Source: Sulfuritalea sp.
Lineage (GTDB): Bacteria > Pseudomonadota > Gammaproteobacteria > Burkholderiales > Rhodocyclaceae
Length of the DNA stretch: 64,000 nt
Direction: 5' to 3'
NCBI GenBank assembly: GCA_016712985.1
Contig: JADJQA010000006.1
Span: 1-64,000 of the forward strand
Part shown: positions 8,631 through 18,114 of the stretch, piece by piece
Layout of the letters: the number at the start of each line of letters is the position of its first letter
Numbering within the stretch: the first letter of the stretch is position 1
The notes under the pieces: generated by a model
The model's database searches: none
Told to the model about the DNA's origin: nothing
The model's input: the letters and a program-made list of their open reading frames with translations, nothing else
Program-made: the position numbers and the translations under genes

Positions 8631-9151
8631 CATATCGGCCGATGGACGTCTTTGTCTTCCGGACTGAACTGGGGAATCAGCAGCAGGTAGGTCACCGGAT
8701 GCCAGAGCAGCGCAGCGCTGAAGCTCGAAAGAAACCACAGGATGCCGGGGAACTCGGCGCCGCCCAGCAGGCGCGCTGCCAGCATCGCCACTTGCATGCC
8801 AAGGAACATGGGCAGCACATGCAGCGCCTGTTGCGCCAGGGGGAACCACAAGACCCGTCGCGACAGTCCCGCGGCAACAAAGGCCAGCAGTACGTAGGCG
8901 AGGGCATGCTGGCCCATCACGCTGGCGTTCGCCACGTCCATCGCCAGGCCGAGCACGAAAGCGGCGGACATGCCGACTTTCAAGGGTTGATGAACGCACC
9001 AGAAGGCCAGCACCAGGGCCACCCAGTCGGGAATTCCCGGCAACCGCCCAAAGGGAATCAGGTTCAGCAGCAAGGCGAGAAACAGCGTCGCCACGATGAA
9101 CCAGTTTCTGACCGGCAACAGAATGCGGCGCGAGGAATGGGTGGGTTCCAT
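8630..9151 (-). CDS. mreD: Rod shape-determining protein MreD
   Basis: A 173-residue inner-membrane protein with about five hydrophobic spans (e.g. FIVATLFLALLLNLIPF and AFVLGLAMDVANASVMGQ), an MreD hallmark. It belongs to the elongasome scaffold with MreB and MreC. Its ATG follows the mreC stop with no gap. Confidence 0.94.
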   Translation of the reverse strand: MEPTHSSRRILLPVRNWFIVATLFLALLLNLIPFGRLPGIPDWVALVLAFWCVHQPLKVGMSAAFVLGLAMDVANASVMGQHALAYVLLAFVAAGLSRRVLWFPLAQQALHVLPMFLGMQVAMLAARLLGGAEFPGILWFLSSFSAALLWHPVTYLLLIPQFSPEDKDVHRPI

Positions 9152-10075
9152 CTACCTGGCTTTCTTCTTTATCCGCTTGCCGCGGCCCGCTTGCGCGGAA
9201 AGCGACGGCGCGTCGTCCGGTTGCGGCGGCAAGGCTTTGCGAGCACCCAGCACCAGGGCCAGTCCGTGGCGTTCGACACCGGCCAGCGGGACACAGGTGA
9301 TGCGAGCGAAAGCGTAGGAATTGTCGCGGTCGATATTGACCACCTTGGCCACCGGCAAGCCGGGCAGATAGACACCGTCGAGTCCCGAAGTCATCAGGAT
9401 ATCCCCGGCCTTCACCTCGGCGTTCGCCGCCAGGAAGCGCAGTTCCATCATGCCCGAGCCGGCGCCCGCCAGAACGGCGCGCAAGCCGTTTCTTTGCACC
9501 TCGACGGGTATCGCCTGCTCCTTGTCGGTGAGCAGCAGGACTTCCGCCGTGAGCGGGAAGACCCGCACCACCTGACCAATGACGCCGACATCATCCACCA
9601 CCGCCTGGCCGGCGCTGATGCCATGCTGGGTGCCCTTGTCGATGATCACGCGGCGCGAGAACGGGTCGCGCGCCGCATACAGGATCTCGGCAATGCGCCC
9701 TTCGACCGGCAGCCGCGCGCGCATGTCAAGCAGGGCACGCAAGCGGATGTTCTCCTGCTCCAGATGCTGCTGGCGCAGCAACAGGTTGGCGGTGTCGAGC
9801 TGGCGCCGGCGAAGTTCCTCGTTTTCCTGCAACAGGCGGGATTGCCGCGTCAGATAGGCGCCGAAATCGCCCGCCGCATCAATCGGCATCCCGGTGATGC
9901 GCTGCAGGGGCCAGGCGAGCGTGGCGACCGCCAGCCGCGCCCATTCCAGGGTATGAAAACGCAGATCGGCAACCAGCAGGACCACCGAAAGCGAGACGAA
10001 GAAAACCAGCCGCACGAGCGGCGCCGGACCTCTTTTGAAGAAAGGTGGCGGAGCATGGCCAACAACGGACATCAA
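9152..10075 (-). CDS. mreC: Rod shape-determining protein MreC
   Basis: Bitopic scaffold protein (307 residues): one N-terminal membrane span (LVRLVFFVSLSVVLLVADL), a coiled coil around residues 65-95 (LTRQSRLLQENEELRRRQL), then the two beta-barrels of the MreC domain (RVIIDKGTQHGISAGQAVVD, ELRFLAANAEVKAGDILMTS). The C-terminal tail is basic. Start is MMSVVGH or the second ATG one codon on. It ends exactly where mreD begins; 91 bp separate it from mreB. Confidence 0.95.
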   Translation of the reverse strand: MMSVVGHAPPPFFKRGPAPLVRLVFFVSLSVVLLVADLRFHTLEWARLAVATLAWPLQRITGMPIDAAGDFGAYLTRQSRLLQENEELRRRQLDTANLLLRQQHLEQENIRLRALLDMRARLPVEGRIAEILYAARDPFSRRVIIDKGTQHGISAGQAVVDDVGVIGQVVRVFPLTAEVLLLTDKEQAIPVEVQRNGLRAVLAGAGSGMMELRFLAANAEVKAGDILMTSGLDGVYLPGLPVAKVVNIDRDNSYAFARITCVPLAGVERHGLALVLGARKALPPQPDDAPSLSAQAGRGKRIKKKAR

Positions 10076-10166
10076 GGCAGGTGAGCCCTCGGCGAAGGAT
10101 GGAACCCCGGCAATGCCCCGCGCTCGGCGGCCGCGGAGCCAATTGCCAAGCTACACGGGGCGAACC

Positions 10167-11210
10167 TTACTCGTTGGCGAAAATACTGCCAAGTTTGTCC
10201 ATCTTTTCAAGCGCCATGCCGCAGCCGCGCGCCACGCAGGTCAGCGGATCGTCGGCCACGATCACCGGCAGGCCGGTTTCCTCGGTGAGCAAGCGATCGA
10301 TGTCCTGCAGCAGCGCACCGCCGCCGGTCAGAACCAGACCGCGCTCGGCAATGTCGGCGCCAAGCTCCGGCGGAGTCTTTTCCAGGGCATCCTTGACTGC
10401 CTTGACCACCTGGTTGAGCGGCTCCGACAAGGCTTCGAGCACCTCGTTGGAGGAAATGGTGAACTTGCGCGGAATGCCCTCGGCGCGGTTGATGCCGGAG
10501 ACTTCCATTTCGCGCACCTCGGCGCCGGGGAAGGCGGAGCCGATCTGCTTCTTGATGTTCTCGGCGCTGTTGTCGCCGATCTGCATGCCGTAGTTGCGAC
10601 TGATATAGGAGATGATCGATTCGTCGAACTTGTCGCCGCCGACGCGCACGGAGTTTGCGTAGACCATGCCGCCGAGCGAGATGACACCCACTTCGGTGGT
10701 ACCGCCGCCGATGTCCACCACCATCGAGCCGGTGGCGTCCGACACCGGCAAGCCGGCGCCGATGGCGGCCGCCATGGGCTCCTCGATCAGGTAGACGTGC
10801 AAGGCGCCGGCGCCCAGCGCTGATTCGCGGATGGCTCGGCGCTCCACCTGGGTCGAGCCCGAGGGTACGCAGATGATGATGCGCGGAGAAGGCGAGAACA
10901 GGCGGGATTCGTGCACCCGCTTGATGAACTGCTTGAGCATTTGCTCGGTGACGGTGAAGTCGGCGATCACGCCATCCTTCAGCGGCCGGATCACGGCGAT
11001 TTCCTTTGGATTGCGGCCAATCATGGTCTTGGCCTCGCGACCGACCGCCTGGATGGTTTTCTTGGCATTGGGGCCGCCTTCGGTGCGAATGGCGACGACC
11101 GAAGGTTCGTCGAGCACCACGCCCTTGCCACGCACATAGATCAGCGTGTTGGCGGTGCCCAGGTCAATGGCCAGGTCGGTGGAGAAATAGGAGCGGAGAA
11201 AGCTGAACAT
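10167..11210 (-). CDS. mreB: Rod shape-determining protein MreB
   Basis: Bacterial actin that organises side-wall synthesis. The 347-residue protein carries the phosphate-1 motif DLGTANTLIYVRGKGVVLDE, phosphate-2 MVVDIGGGTTEVGVISLGG, and the adenosine motif LTGGGALLQDIDRLL. It is the first gene of the minus-strand block running to lipA and diverges from gatC over a 203-bp gap that must hold both promoters. Confidence 0.98.
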   Translation of the reverse strand: MFSFLRSYFSTDLAIDLGTANTLIYVRGKGVVLDEPSVVAIRTEGGPNAKKTIQAVGREAKTMIGRNPKEIAVIRPLKDGVIADFTVTEQMLKQFIKRVHESRLFSPSPRIIICVPSGSTQVERRAIRESALGAGALHVYLIEEPMAAAIGAGLPVSDATGSMVVDIGGGTTEVGVISLGGMVYANSVRVGGDKFDESIISYISRNYGMQIGDNSAENIKKQIGSAFPGAEVREMEVSGINRAEGIPRKFTISSNEVLEALSEPLNQVVKAVKDALEKTPPELGADIAERGLVLTGGGALLQDIDRLLTEETGLPVIVADDPLTCVARGCGMALEKMDKLGSIFANE

Positions 11211-11413
11211 CGTGGTTCCAGTGTGGAAGTACGTTCGGAGAGGGCCGTCACGGAAAGGAAGTTTCAGTGCAGGTCAACGTAGGTCTTATCAGCGTCAAGC
11301 GCAGCGACCGTGACCAAAAAGTCGCTTATGATACCCTATCGCGTCGGCCGGGACAGCTACCGACCAGGCCTCGTTTCACCCGGCTCCGACATCACTCACC
11401 CCGACCTGCCATC
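11211..11413. promoter_or_regulatory. Divergent mreB / gatC control region
   Basis: The only non-coding DNA between two divergent operons. On the plus strand tatgat (11327-11332) resembles a -10 box, but no strong -35 sits 17 bp before it. On the minus strand TTGACG lies about 100 bp before mreB without a clear -10. Promoters are therefore inferred from layout only. Confidence 0.4.
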
Positions 11414-11701
11414 ATGTTACTGAACCTGCAAGACGTCGCTCGTATCGCCTTGTTATCCCGCATCGAACTTTCATCCGCGGAGTGCGAAACCACGCGCGAC
11501 CAGTTGAACGGCATACTTGGATTCATCGAACGGTTGCAGGCCGTCGATACCACGGGTATCGAGCCGATGTCTCATGCCGTCGACCTAGTCCAGCGCCTGC
11601 GCCCCGACAGGGTCACCGAAACGGATCACCGCGCAGATTTTCAGGCGCTGGCGCCGGAGGCCGAGGCCGGCCTGTACCTTGTACCCAGAGTCGTCGAATG
11701 A
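11414..11701 (+). CDS. gatC: Asp-tRNA(Asn)/Glu-tRNA(Gln) amidotransferase subunit C
   Basis: Small (95-residue) stabilising subunit of GatCAB, which amidates mischarged Glu-tRNA(Gln)/Asp-tRNA(Asn). It has the family N terminus (VARIALLSRIELSSAECE), GILGFIERLQAVDTTGIEPM and the C-terminal LVPRVVE. The start MLLNLQDVARIA is chosen because upstream codons are promoter DNA. Its stop overlaps the gatA ATG by three bases. Confidence 0.95.
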   Translation: MLLNLQDVARIALLSRIELSSAECETTRDQLNGILGFIERLQAVDTTGIEPMSHAVDLVQRLRPDRVTETDHRADFQALAPEAEAGLYLVPRVVE

Positions 11702-13188
11702 GCGACCTGATCAATTCATCGCTGCGGCAGCTCTCCGCGGCGTTGGCGACCGGGAAGGTTTCGGCCGTCGAACTGGCGACCCTGTTTCTTGATCGCATCG
11801 ACAAGTTCAATCCTTCTTTCAACGCCTTCATCACCACGGACCGCGAAAAGACTCTGGCCCAGGCGCGGGCCGCCGACAACAGACTGAAGGTCATGCGCGA
11901 CGGAATCCCCGCCAACGCTGCAGGCGCCATGGCGCTAACGGGCATTCCGCTGGCACACAAGGACATCTTCTGCGCAAGGGGTTGGCTCACCACCTGCGGC
12001 TCGAAGATCCTGGAGAACTTCGTTGCGCCCTACGACGCCCATGTTGTCGAAAAGCTGGCCGCCGCCGGCACGGTAACGCTGGGCAAGCTCAACATGGACG
12101 AGTTCGCGATGGGCTCGTCGAATGAAAGCTCGTACTTCGGGCCGGTAAGGAATCCGTGGGATGTTTCGCGCGTGCCCGGCGGTTCCTCGGGTGGCGCGGC
12201 GGCGGCCGTCGCGGCCCGGCTCACCCCGGCAGCAACCGGCACCGATACCGGCGGCTCGATCCGCCAGCCGGCGGCCCTTTGCGGCCTGAGCGGCCTGAAG
12301 CCGACCTACGGCGTGGTATCCCGCTACGGCATGATCGCCTTCGCGTCCAGCCTTGATCAGGGCGGGCCAATGGCGAAGAGCGCGGAAGACTGCGCGCTGC
12401 TGCTGAATGCCATGGCCGGCTTCGATGCGCGCGATTCCACGTCTCTGGAACGCCCCCCGGAAGATTACCTGCGCGATCTGGAAAAGCCGCTGGCGGGCCT
12501 GAAAATCGGCTTGCCGCGGGAGTTCTTCGGCGAGGGCATGGATGCCGACGTGCGCGCCGCGGTCGATACGGCGCTGGCCGAGTACCGCAGGCTGGGTGCC
12601 GTCACGGTGGACGTGCATCTGCCCAATTCCGGGCTTTCGGTGCCGGCCTATTACGTGATCGCACCGGCCGAAGCCAGTTCCAACCTGTCGCGCTTCGATG
12701 GCGTGCGCTACGGGTATCGCGCACAGGAGTACGCCGATCTGGAGCAGATGTACTCGCGCAGCCGGGCGCAGGGCTTCGGCGCGGAGGTCAAGCGCCGCAT
12801 CCTGATCGGCACTTATGTGCTGTCGCACGGTTACTACGACGCCTACTACCTCAAGGCGCAGAAAATCCGCCGCCTGATCGCCGCCGACTTTCAGCAGGCA
12901 TTCAAGATTTGCGATGTGATCATGGGCCCGACCTCGCCCTCGGTCGCCTTCGCCTTCGGCGCCAAGAGCGCCGACCCGGTACAGATGTACCTGTCGGACA
13001 TCTACACCATCTCGACCAACCTCGCGGGCTTGCCGGGCATGTCGCTGCCCTGCGGCTTTGGCAGGGACAACATGCCGGTGGGACTGCAGATCATCGGCAA
13101 CTGGTTTGGCGAGGCGCAGATGCTCAATGTGGCGCACCAGTATCAATTGAACACGGACTGGCATCTGCGGATGCCCCAGGGGATCTGA
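11698..13188 (+). CDS. gatA: Asp-tRNA(Asn)/Glu-tRNA(Gln) amidotransferase subunit A
   Basis: Amidase subunit that releases ammonia from glutamine. The 496-residue product has the Ser-cisSer-Lys triad of the amidase-signature family: Lys in GIPLAHKDIFC, the glycine/serine loop VPGGSSGGAAAAVAAR, and nucleophile Ser in GTDTGGSIRQPAALCG. It begins within the gatC stop and is followed two bases later by gatB. Confidence 0.98.
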   Translation: MSDLINSSLRQLSAALATGKVSAVELATLFLDRIDKFNPSFNAFITTDREKTLAQARAADNRLKVMRDGIPANAAGAMALTGIPLAHKDIFCARGWLTTCGSKILENFVAPYDAHVVEKLAAAGTVTLGKLNMDEFAMGSSNESSYFGPVRNPWDVSRVPGGSSGGAAAAVAARLTPAATGTDTGGSIRQPAALCGLSGLKPTYGVVSRYGMIAFASSLDQGGPMAKSAEDCALLLNAMAGFDARDSTSLERPPEDYLRDLEKPLAGLKIGLPREFFGEGMDADVRAAVDTALAEYRRLGAVTVDVHLPNSGLSVPAYYVIAPAEASSNLSRFDGVRYGYRAQEYADLEQMYSRSRAQGFGAEVKRRILIGTYVLSHGYYDAYYLKAQKIRRLIAADFQQAFKICDVIMGPTSPSVAFAFGAKSADPVQMYLSDIYTISTNLAGLPGMSLPCGFGRDNMPVGLQIIGNWFGEAQMLNVAHQYQLNTDWHLRMPQGI

Positions 13189-13190
13189 CC

Positions 13191-14641
13191 ATGCAGTGGG
13201 AAGTCGTCATCGGCCTGGAAACCCACGCCCAGTTGCAAACCCGGTCGAAGATCTTTTCCGGCAGCAGCATCGCCTTCGGCGCCGAGCCGAATGCGCAGGC
13301 CAGCGCCGTCGACGTCGCGCTGCCCGGCGTCCTGCCGGTCCTGAACCGCGAGGCGGTGGTCTGCGCCATCAAGTTTGGCCTGGCGGTCGGGGCGAAGATC
13401 GCGCCGCGCTCGATCTTTGCGCGCAAGAATTATTTCTACCCAGATCTGCCGAAGGGCTACCAGATCAGTCAATTCGAAACACCGGTGGTAACCGGCGGTG
13501 GCCTCGCAATAACCCTTGGCTCCGGAGAGACCGCAACCGAGAAATTCGTGCATCTGACGCGCGCCCACCTGGAAGAGGATGCCGGCAAGTCGCTGCACGA
13601 GGATTTTCACGGCGCACCGGCATCGACCTGAACCGCGCCGGCACGCCGCTGCTGGAGATCGTCACCGAGCCCGACATGCGCTCGTCCGCCGAGGCGGTTG
13701 CCTACGCCAAGGCGCTGCATGCACTGGTGCAGTGGGTCGGCATCTGCGACGGCAATATGCAGGAAGGCTCGTTTCGCTGCGACGCCAACGTTTCGGTGCG
13801 GCCGATGGGGCAAAAGGAATTCGGCACCCGGCGCGAGATCAAGAACCTGAATTCCTTCCGCTTCATGCAGCAGGCGATCGACTTCGAAGTCCAGTGGCAG
13901 ATCAACGAAATCACCGAGGGCCGTGCCATCCGGCAGGCCACCGTGCTGTTCGATCCCGACACCGGCGAAACCCGCTCGATGCGCAGCAAGGAAGATGCGC
14001 ATGATTACCGCTATTTCCCCGATCCCGACCTGTTGCCGCTGGAGATCAAGGATGACTGGATCGCTGCCGTTCGCGCGGAGATGCCGGAGCTGCCGCAAGC
14101 AATGAAGCAGCGCTTCGAGACCGAATTCGGGCTGTCCCCATACGACGCGGCAACGCTGACGGCGTCGCGACAAATGGCAAGCTACTTCGAAGCCACGCTG
14201 GAGGCCGCGGGCAGGGAAAATGCAAAGCCGGCGGCCAACTGGGTGATGGGCGAGCTCTCCGCGCGGCTCAACAAGGCAGGGCTGGAGATTGACGCCGCGC
14301 CGCTGTCGGCACGGCAACTGGCCGGCATCATTCGTCGCATTGTCGACAGCACGATCTCGAACAAGATCGCGCGGGATGTCTTCGAGGCGCTGTGGGCCGG
14401 TGATGGCCAGGACGCCGACGCCGTGATCGAGGCAAAGGGCTGGAAACAGATCACCGACACCAGCGCAATCGAGGCCCTGGTCGATGACGTGCTTGCGGCC
14501 AATCAGAAGTCGGTCGAGGAATATCGCGCCGGCAAGGAAAAGGCTTTCAACGCCCTGGTCGGACAGGCCATGAAGGCCACCCGCGGCAAGGCCAATCCCC
14601 AGCAGGTCACCGACCTGCTGAAGAAAAAACTCGGCGGCTGA
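13191..14641 (+). CDS. gatB: Asp-tRNA(Asn)/Glu-tRNA(Gln) amidotransferase subunit B (one frameshift)
   Basis: Kinase/tRNA-binding subunit of GatCAB. The N-terminal part reads MQWEVVIGLETHAQLQTRSK and FARKNYFYPDLPKGYQISQ; a single missing base near 13616 then ends that frame at APAST, and the protein continues in the next frame with GIDLNRAGTPLLEIVTEPDM to the end (VTDLLKKKLGG). Restoring one base after HEDFHGA gives the expected ~483-residue protein. The YqeY-like C-terminal tail domain is complete, so the lesion is probably technical. Confidence 0.95.
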
Positions 14642-15361
14642 CTACTTCTTTTCGGCGGGTTTGGCTGGAGCTTCTGCCGGCGCGGGTGCTGCCGGGGCCG
14701 GCGCTGCGGCGGGTGCGGCAGCAGAGGCGGCAGTCGGGGCGGCCTCGGCCGGCTTTTTGCCCGTCAGCTCGAGATAGCGCTTCCGCTCCTCCTCGAACCG
14801 AATGCGTATGTCTTCCATGTCCTTGACCCTGCCGTCCACCGCAGCCTGCTGGGCCTTGAGCTCCTTCTCGTTTTCGCGGACTTGCGCCTTGACCGAGTCA
14901 GGCAGGGCCTTGCCCTTGTAGAACTCCTTTTCGCCGTCAAGCTTCTTCTTGTTCTTCTTGGCGTCCTCAAGCCGCAACTGGGACTGCTTCATGTTTTGCT
15001 CTACTTCGGCCAGCGCGCGGTCCCGCGCGGTGGTGATATCCTTTTCGCTGGAATAGGTTGACAGCAGCGCAAGGACTTTGCGGCGTTCCTCACTCGCCTT
15101 CTTCGCCTCTTCTTCCTTCTTTGCCATTTCTGCATCGCGGCGGGCCTGCTGCTCTTGCGTCAGCGGGGCTTCGACCCTTTTGGAAACGAAGCCTCGATTG
15201 TCGCGTTCTTCATAGGCCCGACCCTGGCATGCGGGGGGCAAGAAGTCGCCGCAGACTTTGCGCCCCTTGGCATCATTGCAACAGTAGATGCGTACCTGGG
15301 CTGAGGTGCCCACGGCAAACAAGGCGGAAGCAGCGAACAGCAGGGCGGAAATCAGGCGCAT
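14642..15361 (-). CDS. Secreted coiled-coil protein, DUF4124-like N terminus
   Basis: A 239-residue exported protein: signal peptide MRLISALLFAASALFAVGTSA, then a small cysteine-bearing segment (VRIYCCNDAKGRKVCGDFLP) resembling DUF4124, a long charged coiled coil (residues about 70-190, rich in E/K/A), and a low-complexity Ala/Pro tail ending APAKPAEKK. It converges on gatB with no gap. Function unknown; a cell-envelope structural role is only a guess. The ATG at 15361 is preferred over longer forms because it starts the signal peptide. Confidence 0.8.
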   Translation of the reverse strand: MRLISALLFAASALFAVGTSAQVRIYCCNDAKGRKVCGDFLPPACQGRAYEERDNRGFVSKRVEAPLTQEQQARRDAEMAKKEEEAKKASEERRKVLALLSTYSSEKDITTARDRALAEVEQNMKQSQLRLEDAKKNKKKLDGEKEFYKGKALPDSVKAQVRENEKELKAQQAAVDGRVKDMEDIRIRFEEERKRYLELTGKKPAEAAPTAASAAAPAAAPAPAAPAPAEAPAKPAEKK

Positions 15362-15392
15362 GGGTTGTCTCCCCGGAGAGGTGTCATGGGCA

Positions 15393-16079
15393 TCAGGCAA
15401 CGCCGTAACGAACGCGGTAAGCGCGCACGGCCGCAAGATTGTTTTCAAGTTCCGGATGGCCGGAAAGATAGTCGATGAGATCGGTCAGGCTTGCAACGCT
15501 GATCACCGAAAGGCCATAGTTCTCCTGGACTTCCTGTGTTGCCGAGAGTTCACCCTGACCTCGTTCCTGGCGATCGAGCGCAATCACCACCGCGGCAGGC
15601 GTCGCCCCGGCTTCGCGGATCAGATCCACCGATTCGCGTACCGAGGTGCCGGCGGAAATCACGTCATCGATGATCAGCACGCGCCCCTTGAGCGGCGCGC
15701 CTACCAGCGTGCCGCCTTCGCCGTGATCCTTGGCTTCCTTGCGGTTGTAGGCGTAGGGCGTGTTGTGGCGGAGACCTGACAGCGCGATCGCGGTGCCGGC
15801 GGCGAGCGGGATACCCTTGTAGGCCGGCCCGAACAGCACATCGAAGCGGACCCCGGCAGCCAAAATGCGGCGCGCGTAGAAATCGCCGAGACGCGCCAGC
15901 GAAGCGCCGTCGCTGAACAGACCGGCGTTGAAGAAATACGGGCTCAGGCGACCCGCCTTGGTCTTGAACTCGCCGAAGCGCAACACGCCCAGTGCGCAGG
16001 CGAAGGCGATAAACTCGCGGCTGAGCTGGCTCGGCTGGCTCAGTTCGCTGGTGACGGCAGGATCGGCATTGGCATTCAT
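15393..16079 (-). CDS. pyrE: Orotate phosphoribosyltransferase
   Basis: Converts orotate and PRPP to OMP in pyrimidine synthesis. The 228-residue protein has the family start LSREFIAFACALGVLRFGEFKTKAGR, the substrate loop GPAYKGIPLAAG and YNRKEAKDHGEGG, and the PRPP-binding motif VLIIDDVISAGTS. Start MNANADPAV is used; an ATG three codons earlier (16088) is an alternative. It diverges from xth with under 30 bp between start codons, so each promoter must overlap the other gene. Confidence 0.96.
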   Translation of the reverse strand: MNANADPAVTSELSQPSQLSREFIAFACALGVLRFGEFKTKAGRLSPYFFNAGLFSDGASLARLGDFYARRILAAGVRFDVLFGPAYKGIPLAAGTAIALSGLRHNTPYAYNRKEAKDHGEGGTLVGAPLKGRVLIIDDVISAGTSVRESVDLIREAGATPAAVVIALDRQERGQGELSATQEVQENYGLSVISVASLTDLIDYLSGHPELENNLAAVRAYRVRYGVA

Positions 16080-16105
16080 CAAACGCATTCTACATGTTCA
16101 GGCAC

Positions 16106-16903
16106 ATGCTCCGAATACTCACACTGAATCTCAATGGTATCCGTTCCGCTGCCGGCAAGGGATTTTTTGAATGGCTGGCGACGCAACAGGTCGACATCGT
16201 CTGCGTCCAGGAGCTCAAGGCGCAACTCGCCGACCTGACCCCCGCCCTCCGTGACCCGGCGGGTTTCGTCGGGTGTTTTCATGCCGCGGCGAAGAAAGGC
16301 TACAGCGGGGTCGGCATCTATTCCCGACGGCCGGCCGACCGCGTCGTCGAAGGCTTTGGCAATGCCGAGTTCGATGCCGAAGGGCGTTACCTCCAGGCCG
16401 ACTTCGGCAAGCTTTCGGTGGTTTCGCTCTACCTGCCATCCGGCTCCAGTTCCGACGAGCGCCAGCAGGCCAAGTTCCGCTTTCTCGATCAGTTTCGCCC
16501 GCAACTGCAACGCCTTGCACGCAAGGCCCGGCGCGACGGGCGCGAAATCCTGCTGTGTGGCGACTGGAACATTGCGCACCGGCCAATCGACCTCAAGAAC
16601 TGGAAGTCCAACCAGAAGAATTCGGGCTTTCTGCCCGAGGAGCGCGCCTGGCTGTCGTCCGTGTTCGACTGCCTGGGCTGGGTTGACGTGCATCGCCGGC
16701 TGCTGCCGGAGGCGAGCGGCGAGGCCTACACCTGGTGGTCGAACCGGGGCCAGGCATGGGCCAAGAACGTCGGCTGGCGCATCGATTACCAGATAGCCAC
16801 GCCCGGCCTGGCGGCGGCGGCACGCCATGTGGCGGTGTTCAAGGATCAGCGCTTTTCCGACCATGCGCCGCTGACAATTGATTACGATCTGGCTTGCGCC
16901 TGA
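16106..16903 (+). CDS. xth: Exodeoxyribonuclease III
   Basis: AP endonuclease/3'-5' exonuclease of base-excision repair, 265 residues. Catalytic motifs of the EEP fold are intact: LTLNLNGIRSA, VDIVCVQELKAQ, the EILLCGDWNIAH block, and the terminal FKDQRFSDHAPLTIDYD. The start MLRILTLNLNG matches the usual family N terminus; an upstream in-frame ATG at 16094 would add four residues. Confidence 0.95.
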   Translation: MLRILTLNLNGIRSAAGKGFFEWLATQQVDIVCVQELKAQLADLTPALRDPAGFVGCFHAAAKKGYSGVGIYSRRPADRVVEGFGNAEFDAEGRYLQADFGKLSVVSLYLPSGSSSDERQQAKFRFLDQFRPQLQRLARKARRDGREILLCGDWNIAHRPIDLKNWKSNQKNSGFLPEERAWLSSVFDCLGWVDVHRRLLPEASGEAYTWWSNRGQAWAKNVGWRIDYQIATPGLAAAARHVAVFKDQRFSDHAPLTIDYDLACA

Positions 16904-16912
16904 CATGGATCA

Positions 16913-16941
16913 TTGCAGCAACGCGACAAAATCGGTAATCT
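16913..16941 (+). promoter_or_regulatory. Putative sigma-70 promoter for the YqjD-like operon
   Basis: TTGCAG (16913-16918) and TAATCT (16936-16941) are separated by 17 bp and lie 32 bp upstream of the next ATG, which has a gggagaga ribosome binding site. Confidence 0.5.
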
Positions 16942-16973
16942 GGGGTTTTAATCCTTCAATACGGGAGAGAGCC

Positions 16974-17285
16974 ATGAGCGACGTAAGCGATGTCACCAAA
17001 GAAAAACTGATTGCCGACATAAAGCTGGTGATTGCCGATACCGAAGAACTACTGCGCGCCACCGCCGGTCAGGCGGGCGACAAGATCGCGGAGATTCGTG
17101 CCAGGACCCAGGATCGTCTTGCCTCTGCCAAGATCAAGCTGGCTGAAGCCGAGGCTGCCCTGGTGGACAAGGCCAAGCAGGTCGGCCGGGTCGCCGACGA
17201 CTATGTGCATGACAATCCCTGGCGTTCGGTGGGCGTCGCCGCGGGCTTCGGCTTCATCGTCGGCCTGTTGATCGGTCGTCGCTGA
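16974..17285 (+). CDS. DUF883 / YqjD-ElaB family membrane-anchored protein
   Basis: A 103-residue protein with a long amphipathic helical region (residues 5-75, rich in K/E/A) and one C-terminal membrane span (GVAAGFGFIVGLLIGRR). This is the ElaB/YqjD layout; E. coli YqjD anchors ribosomes to the inner membrane in stationary phase. It begins a three-gene set equivalent to yqjD-yqjE-yqjK. Confidence 0.88.
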   Translation: MSDVSDVTKEKLIADIKLVIADTEELLRATAGQAGDKIAEIRARTQDRLASAKIKLAEAEAALVDKAKQVGRVADDYVHDNPWRSVGVAAGFGFIVGLLIGRR

Positions 17286-17314
17286 GCGCCGCGGTGGGCG
17301 ACGGAGGGGCGAAG

Positions 17315-17707
17315 GTGTCCGACCAGCGCGGCCTTTTCCTTTCGACCAAGGGTCTGCTGGGCACCGGCGTCACCCTGCTTCGCAATCGCCTCGAACTCCT
17401 CGGCGTCGAACTTGCCCAGGAGCGGTTGCGTGTGCTCTCCCTGCTCGCCTATGGCGGCGCGGCCTTTCTTTGCATCGCTGCGGGTCTGGTCTTCCTCGCC
17501 ATTTTCCTTACCGTGCTGCTGTGGGAAAACAACCGGCTGCTGGCACTTGGCGTCTTTTCCGCGCTGTTCCTCGGTGCGGGAATAGCCAGCCTGTCGCTGG
17601 CCATGAGCCTGGCGCGCTCGGGCTCGCAACTGTTTTCCGCCAGCCTGGCTGAACTGCGCAGTGACCGCGAGGCCCTGACGCCAAGCGACGCCGCCGGATC
17701 GCAGTGA
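17315..17707 (+). CDS. Phage holin superfamily III / YqjE-like membrane protein
   Basis: About 130 residues with two hydrophobic hairpins (FLCIAAGLVFLAIFLTVLLW and LALGVFSALFLGAGIASLSL) after a basic amphipathic helix, as in YqjE. Function is unknown; despite the holin-like family name there is no phage context. GTG at 17315 is favoured over GTG at 17294 because ggagg sits seven bases before it. Confidence 0.82.
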   Translation: MSDQRGLFLSTKGLLGTGVTLLRNRLELLGVELAQERLRVLSLLAYGGAAFLCIAAGLVFLAIFLTVLLWENNRLLALGVFSALFLGAGIASLSLAMSLARSGSQLFSASLAELRSDREALTPSDAAGSQ

Positions 17708-18015
17708 ACCCCGCCACGCTGGAGCTTGCGCTAAGGAAACAGCGGCTACAGATCGCCAGCGAGGGCCTGCGCGCCGAATTTGGCGATTGCGCCAAGGCGT
17801 TGAGACCCCTGTTCGCCGGGGCGGACTACGCTGTCGAGGGCGCCCGGTGGGTGCGCCGCCACCCTGAACTTGTCGTTGCGACTGCGGTGGCGCTGGTTGT
17901 CGTTCGCCCGAAGAGCGTCTGGCGCTGGGCACGCCGGGGCTTTATCGGCTGGCAGGTCTGGCAGAAGTTTCGCGATCTGGTGGAGCACCGTCAGCGGTCG
18001 ATGCGCCAGTGGTAA
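17704..18015 (+). CDS. YqjK-like protein
   Basis: A 103-residue basic protein starting at a GTG that overlaps the preceding stop. It has a short helix-rich N terminus, a single hydrophobic stretch (HPELVVATAVALVVVRP), and an Arg/Trp-rich tail (RRGFIGWQVWQKFRDLVEHR), the pattern of YqjK-type proteins that complete this trio. Function unknown. Confidence 0.75.
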   Translation: MNPATLELALRKQRLQIASEGLRAEFGDCAKALRPLFAGADYAVEGARWVRRHPELVVATAVALVVVRPKSVWRWARRGFIGWQVWQKFRDLVEHRQRSMRQW

Positions 18016-18114
18016 GCGCTGGACCGGCGCCGGGGCGCTTCTCCGCCGACCCGACGTTGGCGGTCCGCTCGGCTGCTCCGCATGTGCTTGCCCGGTAGCG
18101 GCATGAAATGAGCG

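Noticed and set aside
12909..13190. Open plus-strand frame overlapping the 3' end of gatA ahead of the gatB start
   Set aside because: It is only the upstream extension of the gatB frame; translation of gatB starts at 13191.
17294..17707. Phage holin-like gene taken as a prophage sign
   Set aside because: The family name is misleading: the gene sits in a yqjD-yqjE-yqjK-like trio and no phage genes are nearby.
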